From Pegea sp. RAD2-039 (lineage: Eukaryota > Chordata > Thaliacea > Salpida > Salpidae): a DNA stretch of 64,000 nt. The stretch covers positions 434,001 to 498,000 of the forward strand of contig JAQGEQ010000177.1 of the NCBI GenBank assembly GCA_034620365.1, written 5' to 3'. The notes below the pieces were generated by a model. That model worked only from the letters and a program-made list of their open reading frames with translations. It had not been told where the DNA came from and ran no database searches. Both the position numbers and the translations under genes were made by a program. This document shows positions 24,716 through 36,137 of this stretch, one piece after another (the stretch's first letter is position 1; the number at the start of each line of letters is the position of its first letter).

Positions 24716-27700
24716 AGAATTGGATTATTTACCCTCATTTCATATATTTTAGAAATTAACAAACATATTTTATTTGTAAGCAGTTTACTGCCTTGTATCA
24801 TAACTTACTCTTATTTAGTATTTATTTATTAAGTACTTAAATAAACAGTTTACATTTAAGTATAGGACTCGCTTGTTATATTAAACTTATAAATTTCATT
24901 GAATTAATTTTGATTGGTTAGATTATTTGATCACTATTTGAAACGATAAAATGTTTTTTTTGCTGCAGTGGATGTTTAACGTGATTAGCATTCAAAGATG
25001 GTCATTGAGCTCATGCATTCGAATTTAATGTTTGGAAATATTTTTCTAAATATAAAATCTTTTATTAGCTTTTGGTGAAACTTTTGTATTTAATAACAAG
25101 TTATTTTAAATTATAAATTTTCCAACTAAAACACACGAAGAAGGGAATATAAAATGGAATATGAAATTATATATTTAAGTATTTTACAAAGCAAAAGAAT
25201 ATTTTAAAGAAATGTTACCTGAAAATAATTTAGCTTCTGCAGGTTAGTTGCTAAAAACCTAATAACATGTTTGACAAGTTTCAGTTTTACGTCTTCGAAA
25301 CGATTTATAATTTTGTTAAACTTTTAACAATAATAAATTAATCAAGCCGATAAACGTAGAATGTATAAAAATGAAGCAGAAACCATCAACTATATTAAGG
25401 TGTTTAATAATAGCGAGAGTAGAACACCTTCAAAGCAATAACAAAGTAGTAAATTATCTTCACTGGCATATTAATAAATCAACAAATATTCTTCCTACAA
25501 ATCAAAAATAGTACAATCACATTCCTACACCGATTACAAAAAATAAAATTTCAACAATTCTCAGCGACTTAATTATCAATAAAGACCGACAAATTTGAGC
25601 CAATAGACCAGATATTGTTCTAACAGATAAAAACAACTGAAAGTGTTTACTAATGGATATCGCAGTACCAAGCAACACTAATATAATTATCAAGGAATTC
25701 GAGAAGAAATCCAAGGAAATTAAGGATTTAAATAAATCCGAAGAATGTGTAAAGTAATACTCCCAGTTGTTAGTAATACTCCGAACTGTGATCGCTGCAT
25801 TAGGATTCAGAAAGGAAGAATTCAAAGAGATGAAATTCAGAAGATATCGTAAAAATAAAAAAAGATAAAAAATGAAATAAAATTAAGACCAGCAAAGGTG
25901 AAAATTTGTAGGAACATTTTTAATCAGAGTGACCTAGCTTTTAAATTGTCCAGGCTTGTGTTCATGTCACTCATAAAAAATCGCTGAAAATAGAAAAAAA
26001 TTAAACTCCAAATTTGATTGACAGGAGTCTTGACATTCTTGGTAGCCACCTTTAAGTGCTATGTTATGCCAAGTATCTTTTTATCGTTATATATTTTGCT
26101 TTATTTTACCAACGATAGGAAAAGCAATTAAATGATTATTAGTGACATTTTTACAAATTGGCACAAAATCAACTACTCTAACGAAACCTAAGAAACATGT
26201 TAATAAAGGAATTGTTATTGACCTTAAGTTATCTTCTTGCATTAAGTGGTGGTTTTTTGAATTTCTTTATCTAGTTAAAAGTTTAAATTTTTTTATCTTT
26301 CTATGTTGAAATGGTTTAAAAATATTTCAATAACGTTATGATATAATATAACATAAGGTAAGTCTTAAAGGAGCTTGTTACGATTGTAATTTTCGATAGC
26401 AATGTCACTAACGACTATGTACAGCTAGCATTGAATTTTGCATAATATCAAATGCATATCCTGCCAAATGCATATCTGTCAACTCTTTCAAAATTATACT
26501 AAAGGATTTTGACTTGTATAATTGTTGATAAATGATATGTAAAGCTGCCATTTTCTATACTTTTTTTATATCTTATTGCTTTCCTAGATTTATCAAAACT
26601 TGTATAAATTTACTTTCGCAGTGTTCCTATCCCGTTTCTGCACTACTTATGTTTTATTGTAATACTTGTAATTTTTCATTATTTTTCTATAGTTATACTG
26701 CTTGGTGATGGCTATAAGAGCTGTATAATCTATTATTTATTGCCACGGGTTAAATAAATAGATAAACATGAAAAAAATTATAAAGCTTAACTTAGTAACA
26801 TGCCAGAGTGCTTTGAGTACGATTAAGATATTTTAGTAAACAAATCAAATATTTTAGAAACTGAATTTACAAAGCAAAAATAATTTTGATTTTTAAATCT
26901 TATAAATCATTGTAATGATTCGGTTTTTAGTAAATATTTTTCCATTCAATAAGCGAAAACGTTGAAAATGTTGATGAAACATTTTACTTAGAGCTTAAAA
27001 TAGCTTGAATTGATGAATAATAGGTGTATAAGACAAACTCTAACAATGCTATAAGTTTAAAGTTTTCTAGTAAAACTTTTAACTTTTTGAAAATATACCT
27101 GTGATATAAAAATCATAAATAGAATAAACTCAGTTTAGTTGAACAATATTGTAACTAACTTTTAAGATCAAAAACAAATAATAAATAAATTCTTAAAACG
27201 TTTGCAGAAACAAATTTTTGTTTTTTATATAGAATTTTGATAGGATGATCACAAATTGTTTATTTTGTTGTTTATTTCCACTTAATATTTATCAATATTA
27301 AGATTATATCTCTTAATAATTTTATTTATACTGTGATTGTTGATAAATTATTATTTTTATATTTTTACATAAATTCTCTTTTCTGTTATGAAATTTTATT
27401 TACTTTATTTTTTACTATAAATTTGTATTTCTAGATTATTGATTTTTTAAATCATTTTTATTCTGAAACTTATCTATCTTATTTAATGAAATGAAGGTAA
27501 TTTTAGCAAAATTTATTCTTAATACCTAAAACATGAAAAATTGATTTGTTAACTTTATTTTTTTGTTATTACCAGAACTGCTAATGTTTTATTTTTGTGT
27601 ATTAGAAACTTAGACAAAAAATAATTATAAACTTATTACGGATTTCTTATGGTATATAAGTTCATCTTTTAGACTTAAGAATACTTGCAACTTTATATTT

Positions 27701-28279
27701 ATTGCTTGGTAGCTGTGGCCAACTTTAGATTTATATGATTTTTATCAACTTGATTTTTTCTATAGTGTATGTTGTCTACAGTAAATAAAATTATATTATT
27801 ATTAGTAAATGAAACTTTTTAAACATTTTATATTTGAATTATTTGCATATACTAAAGAAATGTAACTATCTAAAGTAGTATATAATACTAAAGTATAATT
27901 TATCTACTTTTCATTTATATTTTAAAGTATTAACAAAATCAACTTTTATTTTTTATTTATTTTATTTTTAATGATGTTTTTTTTATATTAAAACTTACAT
28001 AATCAGTATTGATATATAATGTTATTAACAACTTTAAGATATATAATAATTGTGTGGTAAATATTTCCTTATCAAAGTTGAAATTAGTTTTTAAGCTTTT
28101 ATGGTACTATTTGCTATTTTTATAATCTTTAATTAACAGTTATTTAAAACTAAACCCATGTGCTTATTGGATTAAAGTTTTTGGTGATTCTCTTTTAGAT
28201 CATGTTGTTATTATTAAATTTAAAGTTTATGAAAATTGATTAAATATATTGGTTATTTCACAGAAAACTTAAGGTTGAG
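24716..28279. other. Intergenic region with retroelement relic
   Basis: Apart from the reverse-transcriptase C-terminal relic (25434-25860) and its possible 3' tail ending in TTAAATAAATAGATAAAC near 26750-26766, this is A+T-rich DNA with no gene that I can support. The acceptor CACAG at 28259-28263 belongs to the TRAPPC8 5' leader. Confidence 0.5.
25434..25860 (+). mobile_element. Decayed non-LTR retrotransposon, C-terminal end of the RT protein
   Basis: One reading frame (frame of 25461) holds the classic C-terminal block of LINE-type RT proteins, interrupted by several stop codons. It starts VVNYLHWHINK, followed about 45 codons later by NRPDIVLTD, then CLLMDIAVPSN, KEFEKKSKEIKDL, and VIAALGF. 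In intact elements these read like HDxVAxxLHW, RPDIVxxD, LIDIAVPxD, KYxDL and VIGALG. Four in-frame stops show that it is dead. No matching endonuclease or RT core is visible upstream, so the copy is 5'-truncated, as is usual for LINEs. A tail with TAAATAAATAGATAAA at about 26750 may be its 3' end. Confidence 0.75.
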
Positions 28280-31200
28280 ATGTCATTAAATTCAAGATCT
28301 TCAAGTGACTTTATTAAAAATGTATATGGTCCAAAAGTTGCTGTGCTATGTAGCCAAGACGCTGAACTTTTAAGTAAAAGAAATAATTTAACTTTTGTTC
28401 AATTATTACGCCCATTTTGTAATATAAAAAAGAAAGAAATTCAACTCCGAGATTTAAATGGACAATTGTCACAAATAACTAATCTTAACATTTCATTACA
28501 TGATCTAAAAGATGTAGTTCCAAATAGCAGTCAAATTAATCAAATGGTTCTCAACTCAGTTCAATCTGCAATGAATAATTGTGGCAAGTTAGAAACATGG
28601 AATGTTAAGCATGGCAATTATGATCTTGATATAAATGTTTCGTGTCCATGGTATGAAGCTTATAGAGAATCTGTGATTGCTTTAGCTCCACAAAAAGATA
28701 ATGAATTCATCAATTCATTTGTTGCTTGTCTTCTTGTTGTATCTTCTTCTCACCCTAATCCTCTTGAAGAATTCTCTCGGCTAAGTGGACAGCAGAATCA
28801 GATTCAACATAGTACACCAGAATCTAATTGGAAATGGATGATCCCAAATACTTTGAAATATTTTGTACTTTTACATGATAACTCACAAGCTGATTTATCA
28901 AGAGCACAAGCGGTTATGAAAGAATTGCAATTGATGCATTCTAATGCTTGCTATTTATTACAAATAAACTCAAAAAGTGTATCAGATGACCAAGAAACAC
29001 CTGAGCTTTGGAATAATCTTTTAAATGACATCAAATCAAATGATTTTTTGAACAATTCTCCAGAAAGAAAGTTGAATTCTAATAATGACAATAAAAGTTA
29101 TGGTTGTTGTTTAAATAATTCTGATTATGAAAGTTTAACTACATTTGTATATGAATGTGCCAGCAGAGGAATCATTCCACACATGGAAAAAACCATTCGA
29201 AACCTAAATGAACAAATCAGCTCAAGAAAAGGACTCCATAGAAGTATTATGCGAGTAACGAAAAGTTTGTTCCGGACCGCCCCAATTCCTTCTAATTATA
29301 CAACCAGTCGAGTTAGTGAGCCCTTAGAACAAGTACGGAAAGTTGCTGATTTATGCTTCTTGTGTCAACTTTATGAGAATGCTTATAATTTTTACTATAT
29401 GGCAAAAAAAGAATATTCAAATGAGAACTGGCTTCAAGCAGCTAGTGCTTCTGAAATGACAGCTTTAAGTCACTTCATGCAGTTACCTCATACACAACGT
29501 TCCTACCCATCGCATTATGTGGAATCAGCCATTGATACTTACATAAACCGAAAAACAGATGATTTTGTTTTACTACGATGTATCTTGGTCAGTTTAGAAT
29601 GTTTAAGACAACAAAAGTTGTTTTTAGAAGCAACTTCACAAGCTATAAGACTTGGAAATGATGAAAATGATTTAAAATGTGCGTTGCTATTAGAACAAGT
29701 TGCTCACTGCTTCTTACGCAACAAGCGACCAATGCTTAGGAAGTTTGCTTTCTATTTGGTTCTTGCTGGTCACCGGTATGGTTTAGCTTCTCAACGGTCT
29801 TGTGCCTTACATTGTTATGCATCAGCTTTACAAGTTTATAAGAACACAGATTGGCGGTTGGCACTGGATCATATTTACTTCAAGTTGGGCAAACATTATT
29901 TGAGTTTGAACAACTTTTCACAAGCTCTTTCATCGTTCGAAATGCTGGTTTTGAGATCATGTCAATCGCCTGTTCAGCAATTAATGTTTTTAAATGAATT
30001 TTTAGATATTGCAAAAAAATATCAACAAAATTCTGAACAAGAAATTATATTTCAACTTCCTGCTGTTGACTACAAATCTAACAGTGTAAGATTCGAAGCA
30101 ACAACTCCAGGATCTACATTTGATGAATCTTTTCAGAAGATAGAGGATTTTACTGAAGATTATTTATCTTCAAACAATATCCCAACAAAAAGTTACAAGG
30201 TATTTGAAGGAGAAGAGATTTGGATTGACATCTGTGTTGTTAATAATTTACAAATCGCTTTAAATATGAACAATATTATTTTACAAATTGAATCTGAAAC
30301 AGATTCATCTGAAACTCAAATATCTCTTCCAACTATTGAACAAGTCATAGTTCCTGAATTATCATCTCAATATCTTACATTCAACTTTAAACCTATCTGT
30401 TCGGGTGTTATTAAAGTTTGTGGTTTACGTTACCAACTGTCTTCTGCTAAACCTCAAAGCAAAATTTTATTAGAAGGAATTCAAACTTTTGATGAAGAAC
30501 AAGTTTTAAAGTTAAACGTCCTTCCAACCATGCCGAAGCTGATACTAGAAACTATTTCTAACTTACCTAAAAAAATGATGAAAAATGAGATTATCTGTTC
30601 ACCTGTAACATTTAAAAATATTGGTACAAAAAATGCTGGCAAGATAAGTTTAGTTTCTTATTCACAAAGTTATTGTTTAGTGACTAACCCAGAAGTTGAT
30701 GCGTCAGTAATAAATGAACAGCTGCTAAGATCAAAAACAGAAGAAGTTAAAGATAAAACATCATTTGTTGTTCAAAAAAATTTCATTGAAAGTCTCATGG
30801 CTGGTGAAGAATTGAACTTATGTTTGTGGGTTCAATCGAACAGTGAAAAGAAGCATTTAGTCGAGTTTGTGGTTTACTACGAAGATGAAAGTGACTCTCA
30901 ATCAAGATTCAACAAGAGTAGATTCCTACGGTTTAGACATTCAATTGAAATTGAAGATGAAGTGACTTTCAATCGAAATTTTTCGTGGAACTGTGGAGCT
31001 GAAGCTACTGCTGCTGTTTTGATTCGTATGACAGAAAATCCTTTTGTTTATTTGAATAGTTTTTGCTGTAAATCGAATAGATGGAAGGTCAAACGTTTAT
31101 TAGCTGCTACAGAGGCTTCTGCTTTTGCTTTTAAAGTTAATCGACTATTGAAGAAGCATCATAACACTGAAGGTGTTCAATGGTTGGATTTATCTGAACA

Positions 31201-31852
31201 AGATGAATTAATAATAAGCAATACAGTTGAACAATTAAATTGGCAAATAGTTATTGATAATGAAAGTTTAAATTCTACAAACAATTCAAATTCCACAGAT
31301 ATCGATTCTTTAGTAATCGCTATACAATGGTCGAAAAAATCTAGTAGTCAAAAAGGCCAATCTTACATAAAGATTACTGAGTTGGCATCTTCTTCAGATC
31401 TGCCAGAAATCTGTGAAGAAATTGATAACCAAAAACTTGAAGCTTTACATCGATTAGTAAAATGGAATATAAGTTGTAAAAGTGAAGTACATCATTCATT
31501 TGATTTGAGTAGTCCTTGTACTCTACCAATCAATGTGCTGTTGTATAATCAACATGATTGTAAATTACGTGTTCAAGTTGATGCTAGTAATACACAAAAT
31601 GCTGCTGGTCAAAACCAACCTTCATCACATAAATTTGCCTGGCTAGGAAAAACTTTTTATGATTTTCAACTGGAACCTTGTGGCGAGCAAACTATTCAGT
31701 TGGTTGCTTACTTCACCCGATCAGGGACTTTCAATATTAACTCTTTTAATGTCTGGGCTCTTCCATCAACTAATGAAAGGCTTCAATTGGTTCCACAGAC
31801 TTGTCAGTTGCCATTCTTGATTTCTGTATTTAATCAAGATGATAAATTTTGA
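28280..31852 (+). CDS. TRAPPC8: TRAPPC8 (Trs85), TRAPPIII subunit, in a single exon
   Basis: Uninterrupted 1190-codon frame, ATG 28280 to TGA 31850-31852. TRAPPC8 is the defining subunit of TRAPPIII, the RAB1 exchange factor for ER-Golgi and autophagy traffic. N-terminal blocks align clearly with the animal family: VAVLCSQDAELLSK, FVQLLRPFCN, CPWYEAYRES, NEFINSFVACLLVVSSS, IPNTLKYFVLLHD. The middle contains PHMEKTIRNLNEQ and ISSRKGLHRS, then the helical repeat region (RKVADLCFLCQLYENAY, ALLLEQVAHCF, AFYLVLAGHRYG). The C-terminal third is beta-rich and ends in Ig-like folds. Human TRAPPC8 is about 1435 residues; this one is shorter, mainly in linkers. A 3.6-kb coding region without introns is striking beside PAN2, TOP3A and PGM2. 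A splice acceptor AG at 28262-28263 precedes the ATG. Confidence 0.93.
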   Translation: MSLNSRSSSDFIKNVYGPKVAVLCSQDAELLSKRNNLTFVQLLRPFCNIKKKEIQLRDLNGQLSQITNLNISLHDLKDVVPNSSQINQMVLNSVQSAMNNCGKLETWNVKHGNYDLDINVSCPWYEAYRESVIALAPQKDNEFINSFVACLLVVSSSHPNPLEEFSRLSGQQNQIQHSTPESNWKWMIPNTLKYFVLLHDNSQADLSRAQAVMKELQLMHSNACYLLQINSKSVSDDQETPELWNNLLNDIKSNDFLNNSPERKLNSNNDNKSYGCCLNNSDYESLTTFVYECASRGIIPHMEKTIRNLNEQISSRKGLHRSIMRVTKSLFRTAPIPSNYTTSRVSEPLEQVRKVADLCFLCQLYENAYNFYYMAKKEYSNENWLQAASASEMTALSHFMQLPHTQRSYPSHYVESAIDTYINRKTDDFVLLRCILVSLECLRQQKLFLEATSQAIRLGNDENDLKCALLLEQVAHCFLRNKRPMLRKFAFYLVLAGHRYGLASQRSCALHCYASALQVYKNTDWRLALDHIYFKLGKHYLSLNNFSQALSSFEMLVLRSCQSPVQQLMFLNEFLDIAKKYQQNSEQEIIFQLPAVDYKSNSVRFEATTPGSTFDESFQKIEDFTEDYLSSNNIPTKSYKVFEGEEIWIDICVVNNLQIALNMNNIILQIESETDSSETQISLPTIEQVIVPELSSQYLTFNFKPICSGVIKVCGLRYQLSSAKPQSKILLEGIQTFDEEQVLKLNVLPTMPKLILETISNLPKKMMKNEIICSPVTFKNIGTKNAGKISLVSYSQSYCLVTNPEVDASVINEQLLRSKTEEVKDKTSFVVQKNFIESLMAGEELNLCLWVQSNSEKKHLVEFVVYYEDESDSQSRFNKSRFLRFRHSIEIEDEVTFNRNFSWNCGAEATAAVLIRMTENPFVYLNSFCCKSNRWKVKRLLAATEASAFAFKVNRLLKKHHNTEGVQWLDLSEQDELIISNTVEQLNWQIVIDNESLNSTNNSNSTDIDSLVIAIQWSKKSSSQKGQSYIKITELASSSDLPEICEEIDNQKLEALHRLVKWNISCKSEVHHSFDLSSPCTLPINVLLYNQHDCKLRVQVDASNTQNAAGQNQPSSHKFAWLGKTFYDFQLEPCGEQTIQLVAYFTRSGTFNINSFNVWALPSTNERLQLVPQTCQLPFLISVFNQDDKF

Positions 31853-34800
31853 TTTAATCTTTCTGATCTTTAAAAAATCTTTAACTAATAGATGGAAATA
31901 AGCAGCAATCATTTATATATTGTGTAAACACATGTCGCTTTCTGCATCAGTGTTGATCGATTTTCACTTTCGTAAAAAAGGTTGTTTATATACTTTATTA
32001 TTGATTTATTTTTCTCTGCAACTTATTTACAAACAAATTGATCTAGTTAGTATTACGCGATAGTGTCTTTTAATTTATAACAACTTGATTTCAAAAGAAC
32101 ATAATCAAGTAAAGCGATTTGCTTTATTTATTTCTTCAAATTTTTTCTTTCAATATTTGTTAGTATTCAATAATAAACTACAAGTTATTTATCGATTGTA
32201 TTTGGAGGAACTTACAGGATAACAAACTAGTTTTGATCACCTTTCAAAACCAAACGCTAATACTTGTTTATAATAGTAGAAGGTCTTATAGGTCTACATA
32301 TCCAACTTTTTTGAATTAAATCACATATAATTTTTATCTGATATAAACTTAATTAACTTTTTTGTCTACAAACTTACATCAGAGCATTTTTTCAACTGCT
32401 TTGTTAAAAGCCGTCTAATGAAAATAACGATCGTTTTTTAGTTCAAGAAATTAATAAATATAAGATCCGATGGTAAACGTTTAGTTTTAAAGTAAATGAA
32501 AAACGACTAGAATCCGAAATATTGGAAATTGTACATTTTAGTAAAGTATTATCAATTTCAGGTTAGATAACTTGACATTTTAATGTTGTTGATGTGGAAA
32601 TAAGTTTTTATTCCAAAATATTTGATATCAAAAAATCATTTTATCGAATAAATTTGAACTTTTACTGCTTATAGCGAGCTTTTGTTAAATGAATATTTTC
32701 AAAATAAATATTGCTGACAGCTAAATGTGATTTCAGATAAAGAGATTTAGTACATACATGTTAACACTGAAAGATAAATTAAATGAGGAATTTGAAAGAC
32801 CTGATTAATTAAATTTGAAAAAGATCATTTTTATTGCAAAGTATATTGTTAAAAGTGTTATAAGAAAATTGTCTAAATACATCAACAAATTACAGAGATT
32901 GCAAAAGGAAAGTAGGTGATATTTAGTGAAAACTGCTACATCCTCTAAAATCTATTTGCTAAAAGAAGTAGATTAAATAACTTAATTAAAAGTTTTATCC
33001 ACGATTCTTAGCAGTTTTTTTTTTAATTTATAAATGCTTGACTCAAAAGTTGCTTTGATTTTTTTAATCAGATATCTTCATTATTTCAAACAATTTTTGA
33101 TAAAATTTGTATATTTTTTATTCACCGATTACTAAAATTGTTAGATAGAAAACCAGGATCTAAATTTAAGCTTATCGAAAATTGGGTATCTCATCGTTTA
33201 TTTTAGTTTATTTGATATTTTTTGAAATCTAAAATTAGCTGTAGAAACACTTTAAACTATTTTTACAGAGTCAACAAATCAGAATAAAAAAACAAAAAAC
33301 ATCAAATAAGAACTTATATTTGATGAAATGACTAAATAAAAAATAACTAATTCAAAATGTAATAAAATAAGGATAACTTTATAGTTTTATAAAAAGTGGA
33401 AATAAAATATTACTGTTTTCACACAAAATTGTTTACCAATAACTTTTTAGATGATAAGAAGAGAAACAAGTTTTAAATGAAGATTTTGTAAAACGGTAAT
33501 AACACAGTAAAGATGTAAACAGTTATAAATGTTTTGTTATTAAAAGCAAAGGTATCAACATAACTTTCAATTTTATCTAATATCTTAAACATTTACGGAA
33601 AGTTTAGTGATTCATTTGATGTCATTTAAAGAGACTAGGTAGAGGTAGGTTTCAGAATTAAATTATAAAAATATTAAAATTTCTGTATGAATTATTCTAT
33701 TCTAATTTCGAATATTTTATTTTAAAAATGAAAGCTTAGTAAAATAAACATCAATTAAAAGAGCCAATTTTGAATTTTCTAATTTCATTTTTGGTGATAG
33801 AATTTTATAACTGATTTAAAATAATCAGCAAAACTTCAAATATTTTTATAAAAATCAAAAGAAACTTTGTTATAAGATTGTAAGAAAAACTATTTGTCAG
33901 CAAAGAATAAATAGTAAAACATAAACAAAAGTCAAAATAAAAATATAACTAAAGAATTTGAAATACTTAATAAATTCATACTTAACCATTTAATGCTAAA
34001 TAATAATTCAAGTATTTGAATGTTGATAGTATTTGTAGCTTTATTATTTCTTTATAACTTTTTGGTTCAATTTTACTTGTGGTAATTTTCACACAGTTTT
34101 CAAAAACCCTGGCGGCTACTATTACCAGCTAACAAAAATCACTGAGGCGTGAAGTTTGATTACGTATTTTGTCTATCCCGTGACTATGTGTTATGAGTTT
34201 TCTATCCTCGTGTAATTGTGGTAGCTGTACTTTTGCTGATAAAACACTTCTTGGAGAACCGGTGTATTAAACTTCAAAAAAATCTGTAAATTTTTATTAT
34301 TTTTTGGTAGTTTTTCTTTCTTCTAGAATTCAAAAAGTGTTTTTTCTACTAGTTCATTTTTTAGTCTTTTATTTTTGTAAAAATTCTTTATATCTTTATC
34401 TAAACTCTGCAGTTAGAATGTTTTAACACAAAGTTAGCTTGTTTCTTTTTATTATATTTTAGAACGCTTACAGGTGCATTTTATTATAATTCAATTTATT
34501 CTTTTTATCCAAAATTTTCAACTTTAAAACTTCATTCTAAAAATCAATACATAAATAAGTTTAGTTTCAAACAAGCTTTAAAAATATTACAAAATTATGT
34601 TACAAAAATATTTTGAAATATCCATTGACAAAAATTCTGATAAATAAATTATTCCAATACTTCTGTTACACTGGACTTGATTTAATTCCTCTTGTTTTGT
34701 ACTCTTCTTCTTCATTTTATGTTTTATTGCTATTATTTATACTAATAATATAATAATATATATAGTTTTTTATTACTTGCATATTTTTGATGATAGTTTA

Positions 34801-36137
34801 AAAATTACTTTTCATTAGTAATTAGAAAATATAATTTCTTTTTGGTGTATCTCTTTAATATCTTGTTTATTGAAAAATAGTTGATATTCAAAAATGTAGG
34901 AATGTGGATTAAATTATTTTTTAAAACTTTTATGCTTAGATAGATAAAGTGATAACAGTTTATTAATAAAATTTATACTTTTTTTTAGAAACTCTTTGGC
35001 TGATATTCCTTTATGTTATCTAGCATCATTTTTAAAGATACCATTTTCAGCTTTAAGACTTTCTTTGAATTACTTTTCCAGGTAAAAACCAAATTTATGG
35101 TTAAAGTAAAAAGGTAGTATTTTCTAAAATAACCTATTTAATGTTTGATTATTATAATAGCTTCAATTAAATTTATGAATAAAAGCTTTTATTAAATAAT
35201 ATTTAAATAGAATTTTTCTCATTGCTGAGTTTTAAGGTTCTAAGAAAATCTCTGATTTGTGTTATCATGGTTACTGTTTTTTTTTATTTTATTCTTTGAC
35301 TCATTAGTGAGTAATAGATTAGTTTAATTTTTAGTAAAATAATAATAAGCAATGTGTAATAAGAAATTTGTATTCAAACTATTGTGAGGCTTTTTACAAA
35401 AAGTAAATATTTATTAAGATTGTTAACTTTTTATTTACTACCCATTCTATGAATTTCATTGATTTATTAGTATAAGAAGTTAACTGACTAATTTTTCAAC
35501 ATTTTCATTAAACTTATTTTTAATGTTTTAAAGTAATCAGTAATCTTTTATTTTGTTAAGGTTTTAGTTTTTTATAAAAAATGCTTTTTATAATATTACT
35601 TGAAAGCTGTTAGAATAAATAAAATCTTTTACTTCTATAATTTTTACTAAATTTTTTTATTAATGTTATTTTTATGTTTATGTAAATAGTTTTTACAATC
35701 AAACTTTAAGTTGTTTAATAAAACTTTAGAGTTCAGCATATTTCTTGTCAAACAAATAAATAATTAAGTTGGTTGTATGAAAGGTCATAAAATGAAATGT
35801 TAAATCATGTGATTTCAAGTTTGAAGAAAGTAATTGAAAAAATTTCAGTTATATGTTGATTCATGTAAAAATGATTTTATTCATAAATACTCATGTGATG
35901 CTTAAATGTTGACTAATTAAACAGAATTTGAAACTTCAAATATTTAACAGTTTTCGTAATTAGTTTTTCGGCTACATAAAACATAAGTCAACAAAAAAAT
36001 AAACATTATTTAAATGCTAATATAAACATAGTCTGGCTGAAATATTAAATTATTTTATACAAAGTTATAATTGTAAGCAATTGTTTGTTTAGATGCAGCT
36101 AACGTCAACAAGAAACCAGTGAGCAGTTTGCTTTGAA
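31853..36137. other. Long A+T-rich intergenic region
   Basis: 4.3 kb without a supportable gene. A relatively G+C-rich island at about 34100-34265 stands out (contains AACCCTGGCGGCTACTATT and TTGGAGAACCGGTG); I cannot assign it. An acceptor AG at 36091-36092 begins the folliculin leader. Confidence 0.5.
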
